Shown here: positions 1-6,114 of the stretch, piece after piece
How positions within the stretch are numbered: the stretch's first letter is position 1
Layout: every line of letters begins with the position of its first letter
Assembly (NCBI GenBank): GCA_045123975.1
Contig: JBGVKV010000049.1
Span: 1-8,031 of the forward strand
Origin: SIG701 sp045123975
GTDB lineage: Bacteria > Bacillota > Clostridia > Oscillospirales > CAG-272
Reading direction: 5' to 3'
Length of the DNA: 8,031 nt
The notes under the pieces: model-generated
What the model was told of the DNA's origin: nothing
Seen by the model: only the letters and a program-made list of their open reading frames with translations
Databases searched by the model: none
Position numbers and translations under genes: made by a program

Positions 1-574
1 TATCGCCGCATTGAACGGAGGATTCCACCTTACCTATGATTTCCTCCGGTGTGGGGTGCTTCCAATCCAGTGTATCTATTGTCCACAGAATAATGTCGTA
101 ATCCAGCCGCCTGGCGGTTTCACAAACCAATTTATCGTACAAGCCCCCAGGTGGGCGCAAAAGCTTTGTCCGCTGATCTGCAATTCGCAGAATCGCTTCC
201 TCCGCCATGGAGATCTCCTCGAAAATGCCGCCGGACGTATGCTCTTTCAGGTTCTTGTGAAGGTACGTGTGATTCCCGATCTCGTGACCTTCCCGCAGTA
301 TTCGGCGAACAAGTTCAGGATTTCTCTCTGCGTTCTCACCAATCAGAAAGAACGTTGCGTGAACACCGTATTCCTTCAACGTATCCAGTATTTGGGGAGT
401 ATACACGGGATGGGGCCCGTCATCAAAGGTGAGGGCGATTTTGTTTCCGTCGTTCATGTGAGAGGAATAAACGTACTCCGGCTTCTCGGCCATTCCATCG
501 GCCCGCACGGATTCAGCGGACGCAAACAAGATGGGAACGCACAATAGAAGCGCGACCATTCGGTACTGTTTCAT
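1..574 (-). CDS. Secreted CE4 polysaccharide deacetylase, C-terminus cut by window edge
   Basis: This gene runs leftwards off the window, so only the first 191 codons are visible. The start ATG at 574-572 lies 12 bp after the stop of the upstream deacetylase, with a short AGAGG-like ribosome site inside that gap, so translation is probably coupled. Residues 1-25 look like a signal peptide: basic MKQYR, then a hydrophobic stretch ending near ASA/VRA. The NodB (CE4) domain follows. TFDDGPHP at 49-56 carries the catalytic base (D51) and metal-binding Asp (D52). NHTYLH at 101-106 supplies the two metal His (H102, H106). RPPGG is at 140-144 and the WTIDTLDW motif at 164-171. The last CE4 motif (usually LLHD or similar) would be off-window. 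The family removes N-acetyl groups from peptidoglycan or related glycans outside the membrane, with a divalent metal. The exact substrate cannot be told from this part. Confidence 0.9.
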   Translation of the reverse strand, partial: MKQYRMVALLLCVPILFASAESVRADGMAEKPEYVYSSHMNDGNKIALTFDDGPHPVYTPQILDTLKEYGVHATFFLIGENAERNPELVRRILREGHEIGNHTYLHKNLKEHTSGGIFEEISMAEEAILRIADQRTKLLRPPGGLYDKLVCETARRLDYDIILWTIDTLDWKHPTPEEIIGKVESSVQCGD

Positions 575-586
575 CAGGGCCTCTGT

Positions 587-1387
587 TTATCCGTTGGACT
601 CGGTGGCAGTCAATTCGTCTAAAGTGCCAAATCTGTATCCACGGTCCTTCAGTTCTGTGATCAGACGTTTCATAATTTCCGCATTTGTTGCGGACGTGGG
701 GTGCAGAAGCAAAACCTCACCGTTATGCAGCCCTCCCAGGATCTTGTCCAATGCATCATCCGGGCTCATTTGACGTTCGTTATCCCAATCCACGTATCCA
801 AAGCTCCAGAAAATCGTTTTGTAGCCTGCATCGTTGGCGAAACGGAGATTCTCTTCAGTAAATCTTCCTTCCGGCGGTCGGTAGTACGGCGCCACCGTCA
901 CGCCGGCGGATTCGGCACACACCGTTTCCAGTCGATGCAGTTCATCAAGAAATGCTTCCGCACTGTGATATTTCGTCATATCATGGTGCTTTGCCGTATG
1001 ATTGCAAACAAGATGCCCCTCGTCTACCATTCGCTTGATCAACTCCGGATTTTTTGCAACCAGATTTTCCAGGACAAAGAATGCTCCCGGCACGTTTTCT
1101 TCTTTCAGTGTGTTCAGAATTTTCTCGATATTTCCGTTTTCGTATCCTGCGTCAAAGGTCAGATAGATCACCTTTTCCGGTGCATTCGGTTCCGTATGGT
1201 TGCTATCCATATAGTAACCGTTGTATTCCTTGATGAACTGCATTTCTGCGTCACACGATGGCTGGGTGCCGTCCTTCACGTGACAGCAGTACCAATTGTA
1301 TGGCTTGGCTTCATTTCGTGCTGCATATACATTGGTGGTACATACTAAGCACAAAACGGCGGAAAATACTCTTCCAAATCTTCTCAT
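587..1387 (-). CDS. pdaA: PdaA-like delta-lactam-biosynthetic de-N-acetylase (CE4 family)
   Basis: The predicted protein has 266 residues, close to the roughly 260 of Bacillus PdaA. I start it at the ATG at 1387 because an AGGAG ribosome site sits 6 nt upstream and the protein then begins with a clean signal peptide (MRRFGRVFSAVLCLVCTTNVYA, cleavage near residue 22). A longer in-frame version from 1576 would bury this signal. The mature part opens with NWYCCH (31-36) and NGYYM (56-60), resembling the N-terminal region of PdaA relatives. The CE4 core has LTFDAGYENG (76-85), NHTAKH (129-134, metal His 130 and 134), RPPEG (170-174), FWSFGYVDW (193-201) and LLHPTSATNA (227-236). TFDAG instead of TFDDG lacks the second Asp, as PdaA enzymes do (TFDNG there). 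PdaA deacetylates muramic acid during muramic-delta-lactam formation in spore cortex, so sporulation is a reasonable inference. No convincing sporulation-sigma promoter is visible. Confidence 0.82.
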   Translation of the reverse strand: MRRFGRVFSAVLCLVCTTNVYAARNEAKPYNWYCCHVKDGTQPSCDAEMQFIKEYNGYYMDSNHTEPNAPEKVIYLTFDAGYENGNIEKILNTLKEENVPGAFFVLENLVAKNPELIKRMVDEGHLVCNHTAKHHDMTKYHSAEAFLDELHRLETVCAESAGVTVAPYYRPPEGRFTEENLRFANDAGYKTIFWSFGYVDWDNERQMSPDDALDKILGGLHNGEVLLLHPTSATNAEIMKRLITELKDRGYRFGTLDELTATESNG

Positions 1388-1393
1388 AATTTT

Positions 1394-1398
1394 CTCCT
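1394..1398 (-). promoter_or_regulatory. Ribosome binding site deciding the pdaA-like start
   Basis: Read on the minus strand, AGGAG lies 6 nt before the ATG at 1387, within a purine-rich leader. The reading frame stays open upstream to 1576, but the other in-frame ATGs have no comparable site. This selects the 266-residue protein with its signal peptide. Confidence 0.85.
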
Positions 1399-1499
1399 TT
1401 CTTTCTCTTTTTGTATTCTTCCCTTCGTGTTCTTTGCATAACCGCAGAAGTTCTTTCCTCATTGGCCATGCAACGGCTTTGTTTGTTGTATATTTATGC

Positions 1500-1520
1500 A
1501 CACATACACACTGTATGTGT
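1500..1520. repeat. Perfect 9-bp inverted repeat with 3-bp spacer
   Basis: The left arm ACACATACA (1500-1508) and right arm TGTATGTGT (1512-1520) are exact reverse complements around CAC. There is no T-run on either side, so it is not a typical terminator. Its place in a divergent promoter region suits a dimeric regulator site, but it lies about 60 bp upstream of the argG -35 box. It overlaps the region where a promoter for the pdaA-like gene would be expected. Function unknown. Confidence 0.6.
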
Positions 1521-1580
1521 ATATTATTCAAATTGCACGAAAAAACAAGGAATATTTTTTCACATTCGTGTGCCATTACC

Positions 1581-1599
1581 CTTGACTTATTATGTCAAG
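1581..1599. promoter_or_regulatory. Candidate operator: 19-bp near-palindrome over the argG -35 box
   Basis: CTTGACTTATTATGTCAAG reads as 9-bp half-sites around a central T, with one mismatched pair (T1587/T1593). Its left half contains the -35 hexamer TTGACT. A repressor bound here would block RNA polymerase at argG. An ArgR/AhrC-type repressor would be the expected regulator of arginine synthesis, but the half-sites do not clearly match the usual ArgR box (TGAAT/ATTCA type), so the identity of any binding protein is open. The symmetry could also be chance around a -35 box. Confidence 0.45.
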
Positions 1600-1610
1600 C
1601 GTTGTATAAT
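1582..1610 (+). promoter_or_regulatory. SigA-type promoter of argGH
   Basis: TTGACT (1582-1587) and TATAAT (1605-1610) are separated by 17 bp, a near-perfect housekeeping promoter. Transcription should begin at about 1616-1618, giving a 5' leader of roughly 30 nt before argG. The -35 box is embedded in a palindrome, which suggests repression at this step. Confidence 0.88.
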
Positions 1611-1636
1611 GTTACTATTGTAAATATATACTTTTC

Positions 1637-1641
1637 GGAGG
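1637..1641 (+). promoter_or_regulatory. Ribosome binding site of argG
   Basis: GGAGG ends 6 nt before the ATG at 1648 and fixes the argG start. Confidence 0.85.
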
Positions 1642-1647
1642 CATATC

Positions 1648-2871
1648 ATGAAAAAAGAAATCAAGAAGATTCTTCTTGCCTATTCCGGTGGTCTGGATAC
1701 GTCCATCATTATTCCGTGGCTGAAGGAAAACTATGAGGGATGCGAGGTAATCGCTGTATCCGCTGATGTTGGTCAGGGTACCGAATTGGACGGTCTGGAG
1801 GAAAAGGCACTGAAGACCGGTGCGTCCAAGCTGTACATCGAGGATCTGCGCAAGGAATACATTGAAGAGTACATCTGGCCCTGCCTGAAGGCCGGCGCCA
1901 AGTATGAGGAATATCTGTTGGGTACATCTCACGCACGTCCCTGCATCGCAAAGCGTTTGGTTGAGATTGCCAAGAAGGAAGGCGCTGACGCTATCTGCCA
2001 CGGCTGCACCGGTAAGGGCAACGACCAGGTTCGTTTTGAATTGACCATCAAGGCATTTGCCCCTGAGATGGAGATCATCGCCCCCTGGAGAATCTGGGAT
2101 ATTCAGTCCCGTGAAGAAGAGATCGACTACGCAGAGGCACACAATATTCCTCTGAAGATCAGCCGTGAGACCAACTATTCCAAGGATAAGAACCTGTGGC
2201 ATCTGAGCCACGAGGGTCTGGATCTGGAAAGCCCCGCCAATGAGCCCGACTATCTGAAGGAAGGCTTCCTGGAATTGGGCGTTGCTCCCGAGCAGGCTCC
2301 CGACACGCCCACCTACGTTACCATTCACTTTGAAAAGGGCGTTCCTACCGCTGTGGACGGTGTTGAGATGGATCCCGTAACGCTGGTAGAAACATTGAAC
2401 AAAATCGGCGGTGCAAACGGTATCGGCATTCTGGACATCGTTGAGAATCGTCTGGTTGGTATGAAGAGCCGCGGCGTATACGAGACTCCCGCAGGCACCA
2501 TCCTCTACAAGGCACATGACGTACTGGAAACCATCACCCTTGACAAGGAAACCTCCCATTTCAAGGCGATCGTTGCTCAGAAGTTGGGCGAGTTGGTTTA
2601 CAACGGTCAGTGGTTTACTCCTCTCTGCCGCGCAATCGGTGCGTTCGTTGATGACACGCAGAAAACCGTTACCGGTGACGTAAAGTTGAAGCTGTACAAG
2701 GGCAATTTGATGAACGCAGGCGTAACCTCTCCTTATACCCTGTACGATGAGCAGACCGCTTCCTTCGGTGTGGACGAAGACTGCAACCAGAAGGATGCTG
2801 AGGGCTTCATCAATCTGTTCGGCCTGCCTCTCAAGGTCCGTGCTAAGCTGCTCGGCCCCTGGAACGACTAA
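1648..2871 (+). CDS. argG: Argininosuccinate synthase
   Basis: This 407-residue cytoplasmic enzyme, of normal family length, joins citrulline and aspartate using ATP to give argininosuccinate, AMP and pyrophosphate, the seventh step of arginine synthesis. The N-terminal ATP-pyrophosphatase loop AYSGGLDTS is at residues 11-19. GTSHARPCIAKR (92-103) and HGCTGKGNDQVRFE (118-131) are family signatures that bind citrulline, ATP and aspartate. YSKDKNLWHLSHEG (177-190) is also typical. The C-terminal part, which forms the oligomerisation region, is complete and ends in LLGPWND. A GGAGG site and SigA promoter lie directly upstream, and argH follows after 21 bp, so the two form an operon. Common codons are strongly preferred (for example Leu CTG and TTG over TTA), as in a well-expressed gene. 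No truncation or odd residue was noticed. Confidence 0.98.
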   Translation: MKKEIKKILLAYSGGLDTSIIIPWLKENYEGCEVIAVSADVGQGTELDGLEEKALKTGASKLYIEDLRKEYIEEYIWPCLKAGAKYEEYLLGTSHARPCIAKRLVEIAKKEGADAICHGCTGKGNDQVRFELTIKAFAPEMEIIAPWRIWDIQSREEEIDYAEAHNIPLKISRETNYSKDKNLWHLSHEGLDLESPANEPDYLKEGFLELGVAPEQAPDTPTYVTIHFEKGVPTAVDGVEMDPVTLVETLNKIGGANGIGILDIVENRLVGMKSRGVYETPAGTILYKAHDVLETITLDKETSHFKAIVAQKLGELVYNGQWFTPLCRAIGAFVDDTQKTVTGDVKLKLYKGNLMNAGVTSPYTLYDEQTASFGVDEDCNQKDAEGFINLFGLPLKVRAKLLGPWND

Positions 2872-2892
2872 TCACACATATTTGAGGTATTC

Positions 2893-4278
2893 ATGAAAGG
2901 TAAAATGTGGGACGCGCGGTTTGCAAAAGCCACGGACGCGCGCGTGAACGATTTCAATTCTTCCATTTCCTTTGACTGGCGTATGTATCATTGCGATATT
3001 GCCGGTTCCATCGCTCACGCAACTATGCTGGGTGAATGCGGCATCATCGACGTCGCTGAATCGGAAAAGATTGTAGCGGAGCTTCGCCGTATTGAATCCG
3101 ATATAGACAGCGGTGCGCTGTCTATTGATCCGGAAGCAGAAGATATACATATGTTTATCGAGGCGGTTCTGACGGAGCGCATCGGTGAAACCGGCAAGCG
3201 GCTTCACACAGCTCGCAGCCGGAACGACCAGGTTGCTTTGGATATCCGCATGTACTTGAAGGAACAGATCGTATCCGTTAAGGGACTGGTTGTTTCCCTG
3301 CTCGAGGCTATCGAGAATAAGGCTGTGGAGAACATCCATACGGTTATGCCCGGCTATACCCATCTGCAGCGCGCACAGCCTCTCACATTTGCCCATTACG
3401 TTCTTGCCTACGCACAGATGTTTATGCGTGACGTAAAACGTCTGGACGACGTGTATGCGCGCACCAACGTGATGCCTCTCGGTTCCGGCGCTTTGGCCGC
3501 TACTACCTATCCGATTAATCGTCATCGCGTGGCAGAGCTTCTTGGATTCGATTCCGTAACGGAAAACAGTATGGACGGTGTGTCCGACCGTGACTTCGTG
3601 ATTGAGTTGGCAAGCACACTCTCTATGTTGATGATGCATATGAGCCGCTTCTCCGAGGAGATCATACTTTGGTGCTCATCTGAGTTCAAGTTCATCGAGT
3701 TGGACGATGCCTATTCCACCGGCTCCTCTATTATGCCGCAGAAAAAGAATCCCGACGTGGCTGAATTGGTCCGTGGTAAGACCGGCCGTATCTACGGAGA
3801 TCTCACTACCCTTTTGACTATGATGAAGGGACTTCCTCTGGCATACAACAAGGATATGCAGGAGGATAAAGAGGCGATCTTTGACGCGCTGGATCATACA
3901 CAGTTGGCCATTGAAGTATTTACCGCCATGTTCGCAACGATGAAGGTAAACACGGTTGCTATGCGCCGTGCAGCCGCGCAAGGCTTCATTAACGCCACCG
4001 ACTGCGCTGACTATTTGGTAAAGCGCGGTATGGCATTCCGCGATGCTTATAAGGTCAGCGGCAAGCTGGTTGCCTACTGCATCAAGGAAAACACTACCCT
4101 GGAGGAGCTTCCCCTGGAAACGTTCAAGGAGTTCTCCGAAACGTTCGGTGATGACGTATACGACGCCATTGATCTGGACAACTGTGTCAACCGCAGAACT
4201 GCCTACGGCGGTCCTTCACCTGAATCCGTTAAGCATCAGATTGAGATCGTGCGCGAATTCATCGCAAGCAACAAATAA
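2893..4278 (+). CDS. argH: Argininosuccinate lyase
   Basis: This 461-residue enzyme, full family length, splits argininosuccinate into arginine and fumarate, the last step of the pathway. It belongs to the fumarase/aspartase superfamily and should be a cytoplasmic homotetramer. Visible landmarks are HTARSRNDQV (105-114), GYTHLQRAQP (154-163, with the conserved His 157), and the flexible signature loop GSSIMPQKKNPD (277-288) holding the catalytic Ser 279. NKDMQEDKE at 319-327 is also typical. The ATG at 2893 is preferred because GAGG (2884-2887) stands 5 nt upstream; the ATG at 2905 has no such site. The N-terminus reads MWDARF where most relatives have LWGGRF, a small local divergence that need not affect catalysis. 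It is co-transcribed with argG and followed directly by a strong hairpin. Confidence 0.98.
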   Translation: MKGKMWDARFAKATDARVNDFNSSISFDWRMYHCDIAGSIAHATMLGECGIIDVAESEKIVAELRRIESDIDSGALSIDPEAEDIHMFIEAVLTERIGETGKRLHTARSRNDQVALDIRMYLKEQIVSVKGLVVSLLEAIENKAVENIHTVMPGYTHLQRAQPLTFAHYVLAYAQMFMRDVKRLDDVYARTNVMPLGSGALAATTYPINRHRVAELLGFDSVTENSMDGVSDRDFVIELASTLSMLMMHMSRFSEEIILWCSSEFKFIELDDAYSTGSSIMPQKKNPDVAELVRGKTGRIYGDLTTLLTMMKGLPLAYNKDMQEDKEAIFDALDHTQLAIEVFTAMFATMKVNTVAMRRAAAQGFINATDCADYLVKRGMAFRDAYKVSGKLVAYCIKENTTLEELPLETFKEFSETFGDDVYDAIDLDNCVNRRTAYGGPSPESVKHQIEIVREFIASNK

Positions 4279-4280
4279 TT

Positions 4281-4306
4281 AAAAGGCTGGGATAACCCAG
4301 CCTTTT
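4281..4306 (+). terminator. Rho-independent terminator of argGH
   Basis: An 11-bp perfect stem, AAAAGGCTGGG (4281-4291) with CCCAGCCTTTT (4296-4306), closes an ATAA loop and begins 2 bp after the argH stop codon. The right arm ends in TTTT followed by CTATTT. The left arm starts with AAAA, so it can also work as a second terminator for the leftward hydrogenase operon. Confidence 0.92.
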
Positions 4307-4319
4307 CTATTTGAGAAAG

Positions 4320-4351
4320 AAAAGGCATACACCCGAAGGTGTATGCCTTTT
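4320..4351 (-). terminator. Rho-independent terminator of the hydrogenase operon
   Basis: A 14-bp perfect stem pairs 4320-4333 with 4338-4351 around a four-base loop (CGAA on the plus strand). It lies 8 bp beyond the hydA stop codon in the leftward direction and ends in TTTTCTTTCT on that strand. On the plus strand it ends in TTTTT, so it is likely bidirectional and backs up the argH terminator. Confidence 0.92.
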
Positions 4352-4359
4352 TCAGCGGA

Positions 4360-6096
4360 TTACAGGCCGCGCTTCACGTAGTGAGTGTGGAGCAGCTCGT
4401 GTGCCAGGTGGCTGTTGGGCTCACCCAGGAAGTCCTCATAGAGAGCCTTCACGATGGAGTTCTCATGAGACTTGCGCAGATCCATATTCTTATCGGCAGT
4501 GTACAGAACGGCTGCACGCTTAGCCTTCAGATCCACGGAGTTGCGAACAGATGCGGGCTGATAAGGCTGACCGCCGCCGTTTACACAGCCGCCGGGACAA
4601 CCCATGATCTCAATGAAGTCTACCTTGTACGTGCCGTCCTGAACGCCCTTGAGCAGCTCGCAAGCGTTTGCGGTGCCGCTGGCAACAGCAACGTTCAATT
4701 CAAGATCACCGATCTTATAGGTGGCAAACTTGATACCGTCGGTTCCGCGAACTTCAGCGAAGTCCAGCTTCTCCAGGGGCTTGCCCAGGATAACCTCAGC
4801 AGCGGTACGGAGAGCAGCCTCCATAACACCACCGGTTGCACCGAAGATAACGCCTGCGCCGGATCCCACGTCAACGGGAGAATCGAACTTAGCGTCAGAC
4901 AGAGCACGGAATTCGATACCGGCAGTCTGGATCATACGAGCCAATTCGCGAGTGGTGATCGCGTAATCTACGCCGGGAACACCCTCAACATCCTGACCGT
5001 CGCGAGTAACCTCAAACTTCTTGGCGGTACAAGGAATAGCAGATACGAATACAACGTCCTTAGGATCGATACCCATCTTCTTTGCATAGTATGCCTTGTA
5101 GATAGCACCGAACATCTGCTGAGGAGATTTGCAGGTGGAGAGGTTCTCGGTCATATCCGGGAAGTAGTGCTCGCAGTACTTAACCCATCCGGGAGAGCAA
5201 GAGGTGATCATGGGGAGAACACCCTTGTTCTGCACGCGGCCGAGGAACTCGGTAGCCTCTTCCATAATGGTGAGGTCGGCGGTGAAGTTCATATCGTATA
5301 CACCGTCAAAGCCCAGAAGCTTCATAGCGGCAACCATCTTACCTTCCACATCGGTACCGGGCTCATAGCCGAAGCACTCGCCGATAGTAGCACGAACAGA
5401 GGGAGCAGCACAGATAGCTACGTGCTTGCTGGGATCGTTGATTGCAGCAAATACAGCAGCAGTATCATCACGCTCATACAGCGCACCGGTAGGACAAGCT
5501 ACGATACACTGACCGCAGTTGATACAAGAGGTTTCTGCCAGCTTCAGGCCGTTGGGGCTTTCAACTTCCGTATCGTAACCACGGTTGCTCATACCGATGG
5601 CGCCGATTCCCTGCAGCTTGTTACAAGCTGCTACGCAACGGCGGCAAAGGATACATTTGCTGTTATCGCGGATAATGGAAACAGAAGAATCGTCGATTTC
5701 GAAGGTCTTCTTGTCCGTACCGAAGTAGTTCTCGTCTACACCGTACTCGTTTGCCAGCTTCTGCAGTTCGCAAGTAGTGGAGCGTACGCAGGAGAGGCAC
5801 TGCTTGTTATGAGCGGAGAGGACCAGTTCCAGATTGGTCTTGCGTGCAGCAAGAACCTTTGCGGTGTTGGTGAAGATTTCCATGCCCTCGTTCACGGGGT
5901 GAACGCAGGAGGTTACCAGACCGCGCGCGCCCTTTACCTCTACCAGGCAAAGACGGCATGCGCCGATCTCATTGATATCTTTCAAATAGCAGAGGGTGGG
6001 AATATTGATACCTGCACATTTTGCAGCTTCCAGCACGGTCGCATTGGCAGGAACCTCAACCTCAAGGCCGTTAACTTTTACTTTAACCATATCCAT
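4360..6096 (-). CDS. hydA: [FeFe] hydrogenase catalytic subunit, NAD(P)H-linked group A type (HydA/HndD)
   Basis: This 578-residue cytoplasmic protein interconverts protons and H2. Domains in order: a plant-type [2Fe-2S] domain (C36, C47, C50, C64); a His-Cys3 [4Fe-4S] site (H96, C100, C103, C109); a two-[4Fe-4S] ferredoxin domain (C148/151/154/158 and C191/194/197/201); then the H-cluster domain. Its motifs are TSCSPGW (298-304), IPCTAKKFE (354-362, C356) and EIMGCPGGCVNGGGQP (496-511, C500 and C504). A C-terminal tail ends in HELLHTHYVKR. Residues E280, E283, R287, C300 and S320 match the proton path known from Clostridium pasteurianum CpI. The oddity is Ser 301 in the first H-cluster motif, where CpI has Cys. 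The ATG at 6096 has AAGGAG about 10 nt upstream, overlapping the hydB stop region, so it is translated with hydB. The NuoF-like partner upstream marks the multimeric NAD(P)H-linked type; electron bifurcation with ferredoxin is possible but not provable here. Confidence 0.96.
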   Translation of the reverse strand: MDMVKVKVNGLEVEVPANATVLEAAKCAGINIPTLCYLKDINEIGACRLCLVEVKGARGLVTSCVHPVNEGMEIFTNTAKVLAARKTNLELVLSAHNKQCLSCVRSTTCELQKLANEYGVDENYFGTDKKTFEIDDSSVSIIRDNSKCILCRRCVAACNKLQGIGAIGMSNRGYDTEVESPNGLKLAETSCINCGQCIVACPTGALYERDDTAAVFAAINDPSKHVAICAAPSVRATIGECFGYEPGTDVEGKMVAAMKLLGFDGVYDMNFTADLTIMEEATEFLGRVQNKGVLPMITSCSPGWVKYCEHYFPDMTENLSTCKSPQQMFGAIYKAYYAKKMGIDPKDVVFVSAIPCTAKKFEVTRDGQDVEGVPGVDYAITTRELARMIQTAGIEFRALSDAKFDSPVDVGSGAGVIFGATGGVMEAALRTAAEVILGKPLEKLDFAEVRGTDGIKFATYKIGDLELNVAVASGTANACELLKGVQDGTYKVDFIEIMGCPGGCVNGGGQPYQPASVRNSVDLKAKRAAVLYTADKNMDLRKSHENSIVKALYEDFLGEPNSHLAHELLHTHYVKRGL

Positions 6097-6114
6097 TTTG
6101 TTATGGCTCCTTTC

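Larger units (their letters stand above)
1388..1647. other. Divergent intergenic region between pdaA-like gene and argG
   Basis: This 260-bp AT-rich stretch separates the leftward deacetylases from the rightward arg genes. The argG side holds a consensus SigA promoter, an overlapping palindrome and a ribosome site. The middle holds a perfect 9-bp inverted repeat (1500-1520). On the minus strand I see only a weak promoter candidate for the deacetylase pair: TTGTTT, 16 bp, then TAATAT, at about 1549-1522. No T-box, tRNA-like fold or riboswitch is apparent. The argG leader is too short, about 30 nt, to hold one. Confidence 0.7.

Noticed and set aside
1388..1560. Sporulation sigma-G promoter ahead of the pdaA-like gene
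   Set aside because: A GAATA element occurs on the minus strand near 1525-1530, but no CATNNTA-like -10 stands at the right distance, so I cannot support it.
1388..1576. N-terminal extension of the pdaA-like gene by 63 codons (start at 1576)
   Set aside because: The extension has no good ribosome site, is rich in Cys, Lys and His with no domain character, and would place a clear signal peptide in the interior. AGGAG 6 nt before the ATG at 1387 marks the real start.
1611..1647. Possible T-box or riboswitch ahead of argG
   Set aside because: The promoter at 1582-1610 leaves a leader of only about 30 nt, and no terminator-antiterminator pair is present.
1296..1736. Plus-strand open frame of 146 codons spanning the divergent intergenic region
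   Set aside because: It overlaps the pdaA-like start, the argG promoter and the first 30 argG codons out of frame, and has no ribosome site or domain.
1615..2559. Open frame of 314 codons antisense to argG
   Set aside because: It is codon-in-codon opposite argG and explained by avoidance of TTA, CTA and TCA codons; it has no domain or ribosome site and would run through the argG start.
2872..3639. Open frame of 255 codons antisense to argH
   Set aside because: Same register effect as for argG; the encoded sequence has no recognisable domain.
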